From: Clostridia bacterium
GTDB lineage: Bacteria; Bacillota; Clostridia; Christensenellales; Aristaeellaceae
Direction: 5' to 3'
Length of the DNA: 46,071 nt
NCBI GenBank assembly: GCA_017936375.1
Contig: JAGBFR010000071.1
Span: forward strand, 1-46,071
Positions within the stretch are counted from its first letter, which is position 1. The number at the start of each line of letters is the position of its first letter. A program made the position numbers and the translations under genes. Under the pieces are notes generated by a model, which saw nothing but the letters and a program-made list of their open reading frames with translations, was not told where the DNA came from and made no database searches. Positions 35,127-44,098 of this stretch are shown piece by piece.

Positions 35127-35241
35127 TGCGTATGTTCGTCCTGTTAGCCCCGGGAGTTCGTGCGCGCGTTCTTGCGGAGCGTCTGACCAGCGCGAAGCAT
35201 CATCTGTGGATATCGTAGATATCACCATAGGAGGAATTCAC
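35127..35241 (+). promoter_or_regulatory. Long leader of the rplM mRNA (possible L13 leader)
   Basis: About 115 nt separate the promoter from the rplM start. It contains GC-rich pairing segments and a GATATC-GTA-GATATC hairpin (35209-35223) just before the AGGAGG site. Firmicutes often carry a conserved autoregulatory leader before rplM; membership of that family is inferred from position and length only. Confidence 0.4.
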
Positions 35242-35676
35242 GTGAAAACGTTTATGGCAAATGCCCAGACCGTCGAGCACAAGTGGTATGTTGTTGACGC
35301 CGACGGCATGACGCTCGGCCGCCTGGCCAGCCAGGTTGCTGCGATTCTGCGCGGCAAGAACAAGCCCACCTTCACCCCGCACTGCGACACCGGTGATCAT
35401 GTGATCATCATCAACGCGGCGAAGGTTGTCCTGACCGGCAAGAAGCTCGATCAGAAGGTGTACTATCATCACTCCGGCTACGCCGGCGGCCTCAAGGAGA
35501 CCAAGTACAGCAAGCTCATGGCTGAGAAGCCGGAGTTCGCTGTGAAGCATGCCGTTCTCGGCATGATGCCCAAGGGCCCGCTCGGCCGTCAGATGGCGCG
35601 CAAGCTGCGCGTTTATGCCGGCGCTGAGCATGAGCATGAGGCGCAGAAGCCGGAAGTGCTCGAGCTCGTGAAGTGA
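35242..35676 (+). CDS. rplM: 50S ribosomal protein L13
   Basis: 144 residues, normal length. Conserved segments [50 protein letters not shown] and [24 protein letters not shown]. Starts at GTG 35242, right behind AGGAGG. rpsI follows 23 bp later, the universal bacterial pair. Confidence 0.98.
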   Translation: MKTFMANAQTVEHKWYVVDADGMTLGRLASQVAAILRGKNKPTFTPHCDTGDHVIIINAAKVVLTGKKLDQKVYYHHSGYAGGLKETKYSKLMAEKPEFAVKHAVLGMMPKGPLGRQMARKLRVYAGAEHEHEAQKPEVLELVK

Positions 35677-35699
35677 TAGCAGGAAGGAGTGTTTGACAC

Positions 35700-36092
35700 A
35701 TGGCACAGGTTCAGTATCAGGCGGTTGGCCGCCGTAAGAAGGCCATTGCTCGTGTTCGCCTCATTCCGGGCGAAGGCAAGATTGTGATCAACGGCCGCGA
35801 GATCGACAACTACTTCGGTCTTGAGACCCTGAAGATGACTGTTCGTCAGCCCCTCGCGCTGACTGCTCTGGAAGGCCGCTATGACGTTCTGGTGAACGTG
35901 TACGGCGGCGGCCTCGCCGGCCAGGCCGGCGCCATCCGCCACGGCATCTCCCGTGCGCTGGTGAAGGCTGATCCGGAGCTCCGCCCGGCGATCAAGAAGG
36001 CTGGCTTCCTCACGCGCGATCCGCGTATGAAGGAACGTAAGAAGTACGGCCTCAAGGCCGCCCGCCGCGCGCCGCAGTTCTCCAAGCGCTAA
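35700..36092 (+). CDS. rpsI: 30S ribosomal protein S9
   Basis: 130 residues. Starts [19 protein letters not shown], contains the [20 protein letters not shown] core and ends in the conserved APQFSKR tail that contacts P-site tRNA. ATG 35700 behind AAGGAG. Co-transcribed with rplM. Confidence 0.98.
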   Translation: MAQVQYQAVGRRKKAIARVRLIPGEGKIVINGREIDNYFGLETLKMTVRQPLALTALEGRYDVLVNVYGGGLAGQAGAIRHGISRALVKADPELRPAIKKAGFLTRDPRMKERKKYGLKAARRAPQFSKR

Positions 36093-36123
36093 TCTGCTTA
36101 ACGAGTCGAGGAGGCGTAAAACT

Positions 36124-36360
36124 ATGGCGATCCTTAATGGCTTTGTCACGGTGCTCCTTGTGATCACCGCGCTGATTCTCATTGTCACCGTCCTGCTCCA
36201 GCCCGGCGAACAGAGTGGCCTGGGTGCGATTGCTGGCGGCGCCGAGACTTTCTTCGGAAAGAACAAGGCTCAGACGATGGAAGGCAAGCTGGCTCTGGCG
36301 ACGAAGGTCTCCGCGGGTGTGTTCATCATCTGCGCGCTGATCGTTGCGGTGCTTGGCTAA
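36124..36360 (+). CDS. secG: Preprotein translocase subunit SecG
   Basis: 78 residues, two transmembrane helices (about 6-25 and 57-77) separated by the conserved QPGEQSGLGAIAGGAETFFGKNKA loop. Part of the SecYEG channel. ATG 36124 lies behind GGAGG, 31 bp after rpsI. A terminator follows, then rnr. Confidence 0.95.
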   Translation: MAILNGFVTVLLVITALILIVTVLLQPGEQSGLGAIAGGAETFFGKNKAQTMEGKLALATKVSAGVFIICALIVAVLG

Positions 36361-36373
36361 ATAATCAAATGAG

Positions 36374-36406
36374 AGAGGCTGAAGCGTAGGCTTTGGCCTC
36401 TTTTTT
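36374..36406 (+). terminator. Terminator after secG
   Basis: AGAGGCTGAAGC-type arm (36374-36385) pairs with GCTTTGGCCTCT (36390-36401) using two G-U pairs, followed by T6. A second hairpin GCGCCGT/ACGGCGC (36407-36425) comes directly after. Confidence 0.8.
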
Positions 36407-36525
36407 GCGCCGTGGGAAACGGCGCGAATGGCGCGTGCCGATGGATGCGCGCAGACGAGGGCATGATGTGCGATGCAAAGGGGCATCCTGCTGCCTGAGT
36501 GTATTCGGATAGAGAGGAATGGACG

Positions 36526-38664
36526 ATGAAGAGGGACGCAAGGAAAGGCCGCTCTGCGCAGGGGCATGGAAAGCGGCGCGGTGATGTGCGCACGGGCGCC
36601 AAAGGGGAATATAAAAAGAAGAGCGTGCCCGCCGTATACAGCCGGAAGCTGTCTATCGACGAGCTGCTTGCCCCGGCGCATCAGCAGCCGATGAAGTCGG
36701 ATCAGCTGATCGAGATGGTCGTGCGGGGCATGCACAAGGGTGAAATCCGCCTTGAAGATCAGGAGAAGAACGCCTATGCCTGCCGAAAGGAGCGCGCGAT
36801 GGGCGCGCTTCACGGCGACCGCGTGCTTGCAGAGCGCATCGGGCGCGAGACAGCTGTCGTGCGTCGGGTGATTGAGCGGGCGCATCAGACGATGGTGGGC
36901 GTGCTCTTTATGAATAAGCACGGCGTCTTCCTTGAGCCGATGGAGCGCCATCTCCCCACGTCCATCGAGGTGGACGGCCCGCTGTATGGGGCGAAGGAGG
37001 GCGACGTCGTCCGCGCGGAGGTCGTCCGCTGGGAGCATGAGGGCGGCCTGCTCTGCCGCGTCGGCGGGGTGATCGGCAGCTTTGACAAGGCGAGCACGGC
37101 GCTGGATGCGCTGGTGGTCAGCGCGCACCTGCGCAGCGAATTCCCGAAGGAGGCGCTTGACGAGGCGGCTGCGCTGCGCCCTGCGCCGCACGGCATGGAC
37201 GGCGGGCGCGAGGATCTGCGCGGGCTGTTGTCCTTTACCATCGACGGGCGGGACGCCAAGGACTTTGACGACGCGGTGAGCCTGGAGGAAATGGAGAACG
37301 GGCATCTTCTCCTCGGCGTGCACATCGCGGACGTTGGTCACTATGTGCCGCAGGGAAGCGCGCTGGATAAGGAGGCATACCTGCGCGGGACGAGCGTCTA
37401 TCTGCCCGGCCGCGTGCTGCCGATGCTGCCGGAGGCGCTGTCCAATGGCGTGTGCTCCCTGCGTCCGGGCGAGGATAAGTTCACGATGAGTGCGCTGATC
37501 GAGCTGACGCGCGAGGGCGAGATTGTCGCGCACCGCGTCGTGCGCAGCCTTACCCGATCCGATGCGAGGCTGGTCTATGACGACGTCAACGCGTTCTTTG
37601 CCGGAGACGCTGTGCAGGCGCAGCGCCTTGAGGAGATGCATCCTCAGCTGGGATGCGCGCTCCAAAAGATGCGCGCGCTGGCTTCAGCGATCCGCAGGCG
37701 CAGGCAAGCACAGGGCTGCATCGATTTTGAGACGGCGGAGCCGAAGTTTATTCTGGATGATGCGGGCGAACCGGTGGAGATTGTCACGCGCGAGCGCGGC
37801 GAGGCGGAGCTGCTGATCGAGGACTTCATGCTCACGGCGAATGAATGCGTGGCGCGGATGGCCAGAGAGAAGGGCCTTCCGCTGCTTTACCGCGTGCATG
37901 AGAAGCCCGACCCGGAGAAGCTGCGCATCTTCCGCGATTTTCTCGCCGCCATCGGCGTGGACGTGCGCGTGCTGGGGCATGGCGCGAAGCCGGGCGAGAT
38001 CCGGGCGATTCTGGAGGAGACGAAGGAAAGGCCGGAGGCGATGGTCATCTCCGCGCTGGCGCTGCGCAGCATGCAGAAGGCGCGCTATGACGCGCAGCCG
38101 CTGGGGCATTTTGGCCTGGCGATGTCGGATTACTGCCATTTCACCTCGCCGATCCGCCGCTATCCCGATCTGGTGGTCAGCCGCGCGCTGACGGCTATGC
38201 TGACCGGCGGGCGGGTACCGCTCAAGGGCGATGCGCTGGCGGATGCGGCGATCCGCAGTTCCGACTGCGAACGTGCGGCGGCTGAAGCGGAGCGCATGGC
38301 GGACAAGCTGATGATGGCGCGGTATATGGCCTCGCATGTCGGCGAAAGCTATGAGGGTACGGTCAGCGGCGTGAGCGAATGGGGCGTGTACGTCAGCCTG
38401 CCCAATGGGGCGGAGGGCTTCATGCATGTGCGCACGCTTGAGGACTGGTTTGAGTATGACGAGCGGAGGATGACGCTGCGCGGCGAACGCACGGGCGCGG
38501 TCTTCTCTCTCGGGCAGGCGCTGACTGTGCGTGTGGCAGATGTGGAATTGACCGCAGGATTAATCGATCTTGAATTGACCGGACCGCTGCGCGGACCGAA
38601 CGCGAAACGAGAGAAATCCGAGCGCAAGAAGGAACGGGAGCGCATGCGCGGCTTCTCAAGATAG
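36526..38664 (+). CDS. rnr: Ribonuclease R
   Basis: 3'-5' exoribonuclease of the RNB family, 712 residues. Basic N terminus, cold-shock-like domains, then the catalytic RNB domain with TIDGRDAKDFDDAVSLE (the metal-binding aspartates), YLPGRVLPMLPEALSNGVCSL and HFTSPIRRYPDLVVSR. A C-terminal S1 domain (SYEGTVSGVSEWGVYVSLPNGAEGFMHV) and a Lys/Arg-rich tail end it. ATG 36526 behind AGAGG. secG-rnr is a common Firmicutes order; smpB, which often follows, is absent. Confidence 0.96.
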   Translation: MKRDARKGRSAQGHGKRRGDVRTGAKGEYKKKSVPAVYSRKLSIDELLAPAHQQPMKSDQLIEMVVRGMHKGEIRLEDQEKNAYACRKERAMGALHGDRVLAERIGRETAVVRRVIERAHQTMVGVLFMNKHGVFLEPMERHLPTSIEVDGPLYGAKEGDVVRAEVVRWEHEGGLLCRVGGVIGSFDKASTALDALVVSAHLRSEFPKEALDEAAALRPAPHGMDGGREDLRGLLSFTIDGRDAKDFDDAVSLEEMENGHLLLGVHIADVGHYVPQGSALDKEAYLRGTSVYLPGRVLPMLPEALSNGVCSLRPGEDKFTMSALIELTREGEIVAHRVVRSLTRSDARLVYDDVNAFFAGDAVQAQRLEEMHPQLGCALQKMRALASAIRRRRQAQGCIDFETAEPKFILDDAGEPVEIVTRERGEAELLIEDFMLTANECVARMAREKGLPLLYRVHEKPDPEKLRIFRDFLAAIGVDVRVLGHGAKPGEIRAILEETKERPEAMVISALALRSMQKARYDAQPLGHFGLAMSDYCHFTSPIRRYPDLVVSRALTAMLTGGRVPLKGDALADAAIRSSDCERAAAEAERMADKLMMARYMASHVGESYEGTVSGVSEWGVYVSLPNGAEGFMHVRTLEDWFEYDERRMTLRGERTGAVFSLGQALTVRVADVELTAGLIDLELTGPLRGPNAKREKSERKKERERMRGFSR

Positions 38665-38737
38665 GGGAATTACACCGTTTTAAGCATGGCAGAACGGGCA
38701 AAATTGGGCAAAGATGAAAATATTTCTTCATACACGC

Positions 38738-38766
38738 TTGTTTCTGCGGGGATGACCTGCTATACT
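38738..38766 (+). promoter_or_regulatory. Promoter of rex
   Basis: TTGTTT (38738-38743), 17-bp spacer, TATACT (38761-38766). No clear Rex operator (TTGTTAA-type palindrome) was seen beside it. Confidence 0.7.
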
Positions 38767-38814
38767 TGAATGGTTAGGTTGTAATACTGCAGAGCATGAA
38801 CAGGAGCGATCCAT

Positions 38815-39480
38815 ATGGCTTACAAATCGAGGGTATCCGACGCGGTTGTGCGCAGGCTGCCCATGTACTATCGTCACCTGAGGGATCTTGAAAAGGCTGG
38901 CGTCGTGCGCATTTCCTCCCAGGAGCTGGGCGAGAGGATGAATCTGACTGCGTCTCAGATCCGTCAGGACATCAACTGCTTCGGCGGCTTTGGCCAGCAG
39001 GGATACGGCTATCACGTCTCCAACCTCAAGGAGAGAATCGGCGAGATCCTCGGCCTGAATCATGAGTACCATGTGATCATCGTCGGCGCGGGCAATATCG
39101 GCCGTGCTGTGGCGAATTACGCGGGCTTTGAGCGCGAGGGCTTCCATATTCAGGCGATGTTTGACGTCTCCCCGTCGCTGGTGGGCGTCGACGTCCATGG
39201 CACGCTGGTGCAGCCGATGGACAAGCTGGAGGGCTGGATGCAGGCGCATCAGGTGGATATCGCCGTGCTGTCCGTCCCGGCGTCCTATGCGCAGGACACG
39301 GCCGACGCCCTTGTGCGCGGCGGCGTGCGCGCAATCTGGAATTTTGCGCCGGTCGACCTGGTGCTGCCGGATGGCGTGGCGGTCAACAATGTGCATCTGT
39401 CCGACAGCCTGCACATTCTGTCCTACCGCATGAATGAGAAGGAGCTCTTTGAGACGCTGGACGCCAACAGGCGCTCCTGA
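38815..39480 (+). CDS. rex: Redox-sensing transcriptional repressor Rex
   Basis: 221 residues. N-terminal winged helix (ISSQELGERMNLTASQIRQDINCFGGFGQQGYGY) and a Rossmann domain with IVGAGNIGRAVANY. Rex binds DNA when NADH/NAD+ is low and represses fermentation and respiration genes. This suggests redox-controlled anaerobic metabolism. It has its own promoter; a VanW-family gene follows 46 bp later. Confidence 0.96.
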   Translation: MAYKSRVSDAVVRRLPMYYRHLRDLEKAGVVRISSQELGERMNLTASQIRQDINCFGGFGQQGYGYHVSNLKERIGEILGLNHEYHVIIVGAGNIGRAVANYAGFEREGFHIQAMFDVSPSLVGVDVHGTLVQPMDKLEGWMQAHQVDIAVLSVPASYAQDTADALVRGGVRAIWNFAPVDLVLPDGVAVNNVHLSDSLHILSYRMNEKELFETLDANRRS

Positions 39481-39526
39481 TCCAAACGGAGTATCGACAG
39501 GACTGGTATCTTCAAAGGAGAGGAAC

Positions 39527-40978
39527 ATGGCTTTCAATCGCCGCAGAGGCAGGCGTGCAAAAGAAGAAAGAAGGCTTTTTCCGGTCTGGACGCTGCTGGT
39601 GATCGCGGGCTGCGCAGCCCTGTGGATCTATGGCGCAAAACTTTATCAGGAACGGATGGCGGCATATGAGATGTATGCCGCCATCAGTAAAGTTGCAGCA
39701 CAGACGGAGTATTACCCCGGCGTGACGGTGGACGGCGTGGATCTTGGCGGAATGAGCCGCGAGGAGGCCGCGTCGCTCTTTGCCGGGCGGCAGCAGGAGA
39801 CGGCGCAGGCCTTCTCTCTGGTCGTCGCCTCCGGGGAGAAGCGGTGGAGGATCACCTCAAACGAGGTGCCCGTGACCTTCAATGTGCAGACGGTGCTCGA
39901 GCGCGCCTATGCCGTGGGCAGGACGGGCACGCTCGAGGAGCGCTATTATCAGATCGAACAGGCGCGCACGCAGGGCGCGGCCTTCACCACGGGCTATGAA
40001 TATGACCGCACGGCTGTGCGCGCGCTGGTGGATATCATCGGCGAGAGCCTTGATGTGGAGGCGACGGACGCGACGCTGGACGCCTTTGATGTGAATGCGA
40101 GAACCTTCACCTTCACCGAGGCGAAGCCGGGCTATCGGATCGACCGGGACAAGCTGGAGCGAGATATCCTTGACGCGCTGGATGCGCGCGCATATGACAG
40201 CGTGGTCATCGTGCGCGGCGAGGCGGTCGAGGCACAGATCACGCGCGGGCAGCTGGAGGGGCTCTTTGGCAGAATCTCTTCCTTTACCACGGATACGACC
40301 CGCGACAATGACCGCAATACCAACATCGCTCTCTCGGCGGGCGCGCTCAACGGGCGCATGGTCAAGCCGGGGGAGTCGATGTCCTTCAACAGCTGCACGG
40401 GGCAGCGCACGGGCGAGAAGGGATATCGCGAGGCCGGCGCGATTGCCGGCGGCGTGCTGGTGGATGACACCGGCGGCGGCGTCTGCCAGACGTCCTCGAC
40501 GCTCTTTAACGCCGTCGTTCGGGCGGATCTGGAGATCGTGGAGCGCTCGGCCCACAGCTGGCCCTCTACCTACGTCAACAAGGGTGAGGATGCGACCGTC
40601 AACTGGCCGTCGCTGGACTTTGTTTTCCGCAATAACGGGGATTTCCCGGTATTCATCGTCGCGTGGTATGAAAACCGGAAGGTGACGGTCGAGGTCTATG
40701 GCCAGATGCTGGAAAACGGCATGACGATCGATCTGGAATCGGAGACGGTGCGGACGATCAAGCCCTCCAACGACATCAAGTACACGCTGGATGAGTCCCT
40801 CCCTGTCGGCACGACAAAGAAGGGCCGCGCGAAGAAGAACGGATACGTGGTGGATACCTACAAGGTCTACAAGGGCAGCGACGGCACTGTGCTGCGCAGG
40901 GAAAAGCTTTGGACGACCAATTATCCGGTCTATCAGGACGAGATCCTCTTCAACGACGGATCCGGCGGGGCGGAGTAA
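39527..40978 (+). CDS. VanW-family envelope protein with peptidoglycan-binding-like domain
   Basis: 483 residues. Basic cytoplasmic start, one signal-anchor helix (about 16-34), then a YoaR-like/PG_binding_4-type domain (about 60-230; YYPGVTVDGVDLGGMSREEA is its typical start) and a VanW domain (about 265-400) with KPGESMSFNSCTGQRTGEKGYREA and GGGVCQTSSTLFNAVV. VanW function is unknown; the name comes from some vancomycin-resistance clusters, and this gene alone does not imply resistance. ATG 39527 behind AAAGGAGAGG. Confidence 0.9.
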   Translation: MAFNRRRGRRAKEERRLFPVWTLLVIAGCAALWIYGAKLYQERMAAYEMYAAISKVAAQTEYYPGVTVDGVDLGGMSREEAASLFAGRQQETAQAFSLVVASGEKRWRITSNEVPVTFNVQTVLERAYAVGRTGTLEERYYQIEQARTQGAAFTTGYEYDRTAVRALVDIIGESLDVEATDATLDAFDVNARTFTFTEAKPGYRIDRDKLERDILDALDARAYDSVVIVRGEAVEAQITRGQLEGLFGRISSFTTDTTRDNDRNTNIALSAGALNGRMVKPGESMSFNSCTGQRTGEKGYREAGAIAGGVLVDDTGGGVCQTSSTLFNAVVRADLEIVERSAHSWPSTYVNKGEDATVNWPSLDFVFRNNGDFPVFIVAWYENRKVTVEVYGQMLENGMTIDLESETVRTIKPSNDIKYTLDESLPVGTTKKGRAKKNGYVVDTYKVYKGSDGTVLRREKLWTTNYPVYQDEILFNDGSGGAE

Positions 40979-41041
40979 AGGGCGCGCCGCTGCGGCGCAT
41001 AAACAGAATACAAAGCAATCTACAGGAAGGCTTGACGAGAT

Positions 41042-41761
41042 ATGAGAAAAGGCGATGCGCGCCGGGGCGAGCTGCTGGCCACAGCGGAGCGCCTGTTTTA
41101 CACCAAGGGATACGAGAAGACGTCCGTGCAGGACATCCTCAACGAGATGAATTTCTCCAAGGGCGGCTTCTATCATCATTTTGACAGCAAGCTCTCCGTG
41201 CTGGAGGCGATCTGCCAGCAGCGCGCGCAGGAGAGCTGCGAGCGCGCCGCGCAGGCCGTGGCGGGCGGGGAGCACAGCGCGGTGGAGCGGCTCAACATGC
41301 TGCTGCACAGCACGCCGCTCTGGGGCGGCGACAATCAGAATTTCGTGTCGCTCCTCATCCGCGTCGCCTACCGAGAGGATGGCGCGCTGATGCGCGAGAA
41401 GATGAAGACCAGCCAGCTGGAGGGCATGAAGCCCGTGCTGGAGGGGATCCTCGAGCAGGGATTGGCGAGCGGAGAATTCTATGTGACCGACGCGGAGGCG
41501 CAGGCGGAGATGCTCATGCGCCTGTACATGCAGTTCACGGACGAGATTGCCTTCCTCCTGGCGCAGGAGGAGAGCGAGGAGCGGCTGACGGACGCCATGC
41601 TGCGCAAGCTGGCGGTCTACCGCGCGGCGATCGAGCGGACGCTGATCGCGCCGTTTGGCTCGATTGTGCTCTTTGAGGCGAAGGAGCTGCAGCTGCTGGG
41701 GCAGGCCATCCTGCGCGAGCGCGTGCGCGCCCGGGCGGATGCGATGCTTGGGAATGGATAA
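41042..41761 (+). CDS. TetR-family transcriptional regulator
   Basis: 239 residues. N-terminal TetR helix-turn-helix: RGELLATAERLFYTKGYEKTSVQDILNEMNFSKGGFYHHFDSK. The rest is the variable ligand-binding part, so the inducer is unknown. ATG 41042 follows AGGAAGG at long spacing. It lies 63 bp after the VanW gene and ends in a strong terminator, so it could control that gene or act elsewhere. Confidence 0.9.
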   Translation: MRKGDARRGELLATAERLFYTKGYEKTSVQDILNEMNFSKGGFYHHFDSKLSVLEAICQQRAQESCERAAQAVAGGEHSAVERLNMLLHSTPLWGGDNQNFVSLLIRVAYREDGALMREKMKTSQLEGMKPVLEGILEQGLASGEFYVTDAEAQAEMLMRLYMQFTDEIAFLLAQEESEERLTDAMLRKLAVYRAAIERTLIAPFGSIVLFEAKELQLLGQAILRERVRARADAMLGNG

Positions 41762-41774
41762 ATAAACACAGATT

Positions 41775-41812
41775 GGCAGAAAAGCAATTTTCTGCCTTCT
41801 TTTGCTTTTGTT
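41775..41812 (+). terminator. Terminator after the TetR gene
   Basis: GGCAGAAAA (41775-41783), loop GCAA, TTTTCTGCC (41788-41796), then a T-rich tail. Confidence 0.9.
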
Positions 41813-41886
41813 GATCGGTGGATCGATCTGACATGGGCAATACATTGGCAGAGGAAGAATTCTTGGGAGGCTCCGAGGTGGACAGT

Positions 41887-42606
41887 ATGATGATCCGAAG
41901 CATTATCTGCGATGATGAGTTATCGGCTTGCGGTGTTTTGAAAGAACATATTGAACGGTATGAGGAAGAGAAGGGTGTGCGCTTTGACGTGTACGTCTGC
42001 CATGACAGCGCAGAGCTTCTCGCGCGACTTGATGAACAGGGGGCCGATCTGCTCTTCCTGGATATCGAAATGCCGGGCATGAACGGCATGGAGGCGGCGC
42101 GCAGAATCCGCAGAACAAACAAGGATGTTTCTATCATTTTTGTTACCAATCTGATTCAGTATGCTCTTCAGGGATATGAGGTGCAGGCGTATCGATTCCT
42201 GCAGAAGCCTGTGCTCTATCCGCAGTTTTCTGCAGCGCTGGAGGGGATTGTGGCCCGGCTGTCCCGTATGGCGGCGGACGAGATTGTGGTCAAAAACAAG
42301 GAGGGGTATGTCCGTATCCGGGCGCACAGGATAGATTACATCGAAACCTGGCAGGGGCATGTGAGGATTCATACGAAGGATGGGGAGATTGAGTGCTGCC
42401 AGAGCATGGCCTCGCTTGAAAAGGCATTGAGCGGCAGCGCATTCTTCCGATGCCATACCGCCTATCTGATCAACATGGAGCAGGTGGAGCGGCTGATGGC
42501 GAATGAACTGACGCTTTCCTGCGGCGAGTGTATTCCCGTCAGCAAACACAGACGCAAACAGCTGGCTCGGGCGATGACGGAATACTGGGGAGGCATGCTG
42601 CTGTGA
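41887..42606 (+). CDS. LytTR-family response regulator (AgrA/VirR-like)
   Basis: 239 residues. Receiver domain starts MIRSIICDDELSACGVL, with phospho-Asp in LLFLDIEMPGMNGMEAARRIR and Lys in RFLQKPV. The C-terminal LytTR DNA-binding domain covers about 140-235 (IVVKNKEGYVRIRAHRIDYIETWQGHVRIHT...FFRCHTAYLINMEQVERL). ATG 41887 lies 6 nt after GAGGTG; a second ATG is adjacent. The stop overlaps the sensor start (GTGA). LytTR proteins bind paired 9-bp direct repeats about 21 bp apart; such a repeat lies in front of the reductase gene downstream. Confidence 0.93.
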   Translation: MMIRSIICDDELSACGVLKEHIERYEEEKGVRFDVYVCHDSAELLARLDEQGADLLFLDIEMPGMNGMEAARRIRRTNKDVSIIFVTNLIQYALQGYEVQAYRFLQKPVLYPQFSAALEGIVARLSRMAADEIVVKNKEGYVRIRAHRIDYIETWQGHVRIHTKDGEIECCQSMASLEKALSGSAFFRCHTAYLINMEQVERLMANELTLSCGECIPVSKHRRKQLARAMTEYWGGMLL

Positions 42607-43940
42607 ATGTGGAAGGGTTTGGCCTGTGGACGTTTGCAAGGGCGGCCTTGCGTGCGGTTCTGCTGATCGCGTTCGTTTGGCCGATGATCGATAGAAAGCG
42701 TCGCTTTGCACGCATCCTTGCGGGAGCGGCGACGGTGATTCTGTTTGCGATGGTGCGCGCTCATCCATTCTTCAGCGGGAGTACGGCGATGGCGTTTTTC
42801 CTGCGTCAGGTGATGCAGACTGTTGGGGTGTGCCTTGCGCTTCTGCTGATGTCCACGGGGCAGAAGCTGTTCAGTGTGTATGTGGCATGCGTATTCTCTT
42901 TTGCAACAGGGATCTGGAAGAGTATCGTGAGCCCGTATTACTGGCAGGAGGAGGCCTATTCGCTGTTCAGCCTGATCCACACTGGCGTGCTTTCGGCGCT
43001 TGAGAGCACATGTGGCGAGTTTCTGCTGCATGCCGGGATTCTGCTGCTGATTCGCTCGTTCTTCCGAATGCAGCCGGATCGGCATATGCAGGGCAGTCAG
43101 GCGGCGTTGGTGCTGTTTCCGATTCTGATGAACTGGTCGGTTTTCGGCATATTTGATAGTCTGATCTATAATCAGGCGCTGCTGCCGGTGCAGACGCGCA
43201 GTGCGGTGATTGTCGTTCTTATTCTTCTGCAGGCTTCCGCGCTCTTTATAATTGCGATGGCGGAGCAGTACTTCTTTACTGTCCGGCGTCGTGAAGAGGC
43301 GGAGGTCGAAAGACACCTGCTTTCGGATGCCTGTGTGCGCATGGAGGCGCTGCGCCAGAGTGATGAGGCGCTTCGTGTTTTGCGCCACGATATGCAGAAT
43401 CACCTGTCGACGCTCATGACCATGAATCAGACGGGCGAGGATGCAGCGGGCTATATTGATGCGCTGATTGCGGAGATTGCGGGCAGTGCCCAGACGTTTG
43501 ACAGTGGGAATTCCACGGTTGACTGCGTATTGGCTCAGAAAAACGACGTCTGCCGCAGGGCGGGAATCCGGCTGGAGGCTTATGTGCGTTTTAAAGACAT
43601 GGAGTTTTTGAAGCCGACGGAAGCCTGCGTGCTGTTTGCCAATTGCCTGGATAACTGCATCGAGGCTGTCGCGTCTCTGCCGGAAGAGGAGCGGCGTATT
43701 GTCGTCAGCTGCGCCGGGATTGGCGGATGTATGGTCGCCAAATTCAGCAATCCCTGTAAAGGGGTGAGGGAATGTGAGAATGGTTTGCCCAAGACAACAA
43801 AAGCGGACGGAAGCGGCCATGGATATGGCCTTAAGAGCGTTGAGATGATCCTGCGCAGACACGCAGGCACGCTGCTTGTCGGGCAGAGGGATGGCGTATT
43901 CACGGTAACATGGATGATTCCGATGAAAGAGATGGACTGA
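42603..43940 (+). CDS. GHKL sensor histidine kinase (AgrC-like)
   Basis: 445 residues. The N-terminal half has about six hydrophobic helices, the usual AgrC-type membrane sensor. The kinase core has the phospho-His in LRVLRHDMQNHLSTL, N box NCLDNCIEAV and G box GHGYGLKSVEMILRRHAG; it lacks a separate HisKA domain as in the GHKL group. Start GTG 42603 overlaps the regulator's stop and has GGGAGG upstream. The signal is unknown; no agrD-like peptide gene was seen nearby. Confidence 0.9.
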   Translation: MNVEGFGLWTFARAALRAVLLIAFVWPMIDRKRRFARILAGAATVILFAMVRAHPFFSGSTAMAFFLRQVMQTVGVCLALLLMSTGQKLFSVYVACVFSFATGIWKSIVSPYYWQEEAYSLFSLIHTGVLSALESTCGEFLLHAGILLLIRSFFRMQPDRHMQGSQAALVLFPILMNWSVFGIFDSLIYNQALLPVQTRSAVIVVLILLQASALFIIAMAEQYFFTVRRREEAEVERHLLSDACVRMEALRQSDEALRVLRHDMQNHLSTLMTMNQTGEDAAGYIDALIAEIAGSAQTFDSGNSTVDCVLAQKNDVCRRAGIRLEAYVRFKDMEFLKPTEACVLFANCLDNCIEAVASLPEEERRIVVSCAGIGGCMVAKFSNPCKGVRECENGLPKTTKADGSGHGYGLKSVEMILRRHAGTLLVGQRDGVFTVTWMIPMKEMD

Positions 43941-43978
43941 TGCAGAAAAACTGGGTGGAAAACGCTTCTGCAGGGATG

Positions 43979-44012
43979 AAAATGTCCAGTTTTGGCCGCA
44001 AAATGACCAGTT
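43979..44012 (+). promoter_or_regulatory. Direct repeat upstream of the reductase gene, candidate LytTR site
   Basis: AAAATGTCCAGTT (43979-43991) and AAAATGACCAGTT (44000-44012) are identical at 12 of 13 positions and start 21 bp apart, two helical turns on the same face. The second ends 12 bp before the expected -35 position. Spacing and place fit a LytTR activator site; the match to the AgrA consensus is only partial. Confidence 0.55.
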
Positions 44013-44046
44013 ATCAAATAGCGTAGGATATTACAGCATCTTCCTG

Positions 44047-44052
44047 TATAAT
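44047..44052 (+). promoter_or_regulatory. -10 element of the reductase gene
   Basis: Perfect TATAAT with no recognisable -35 17 bp upstream (TAGGAT), which fits an activator-dependent promoter. Confidence 0.6.
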
Positions 44053-44098
44053 CAAATCGGCAGTTATGCCCGAAAATATTGATATGGAGGAATGTTGT

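Noticed and set aside
40979-41041. Vancomycin-resistance cluster around the VanW gene
   Set aside because: No vanH/A/X or vanR/S; VanW-domain proteins are common in Clostridia without resistance, and the downstream gene is a TetR regulator.
41762-44098. agrB/agrD-like peptide-signal genes near the AgrC-like sensor
   Set aside because: The gaps 41762-41886 and 43941-44098 hold no convincing small peptide gene or AgrB-like membrane protease.
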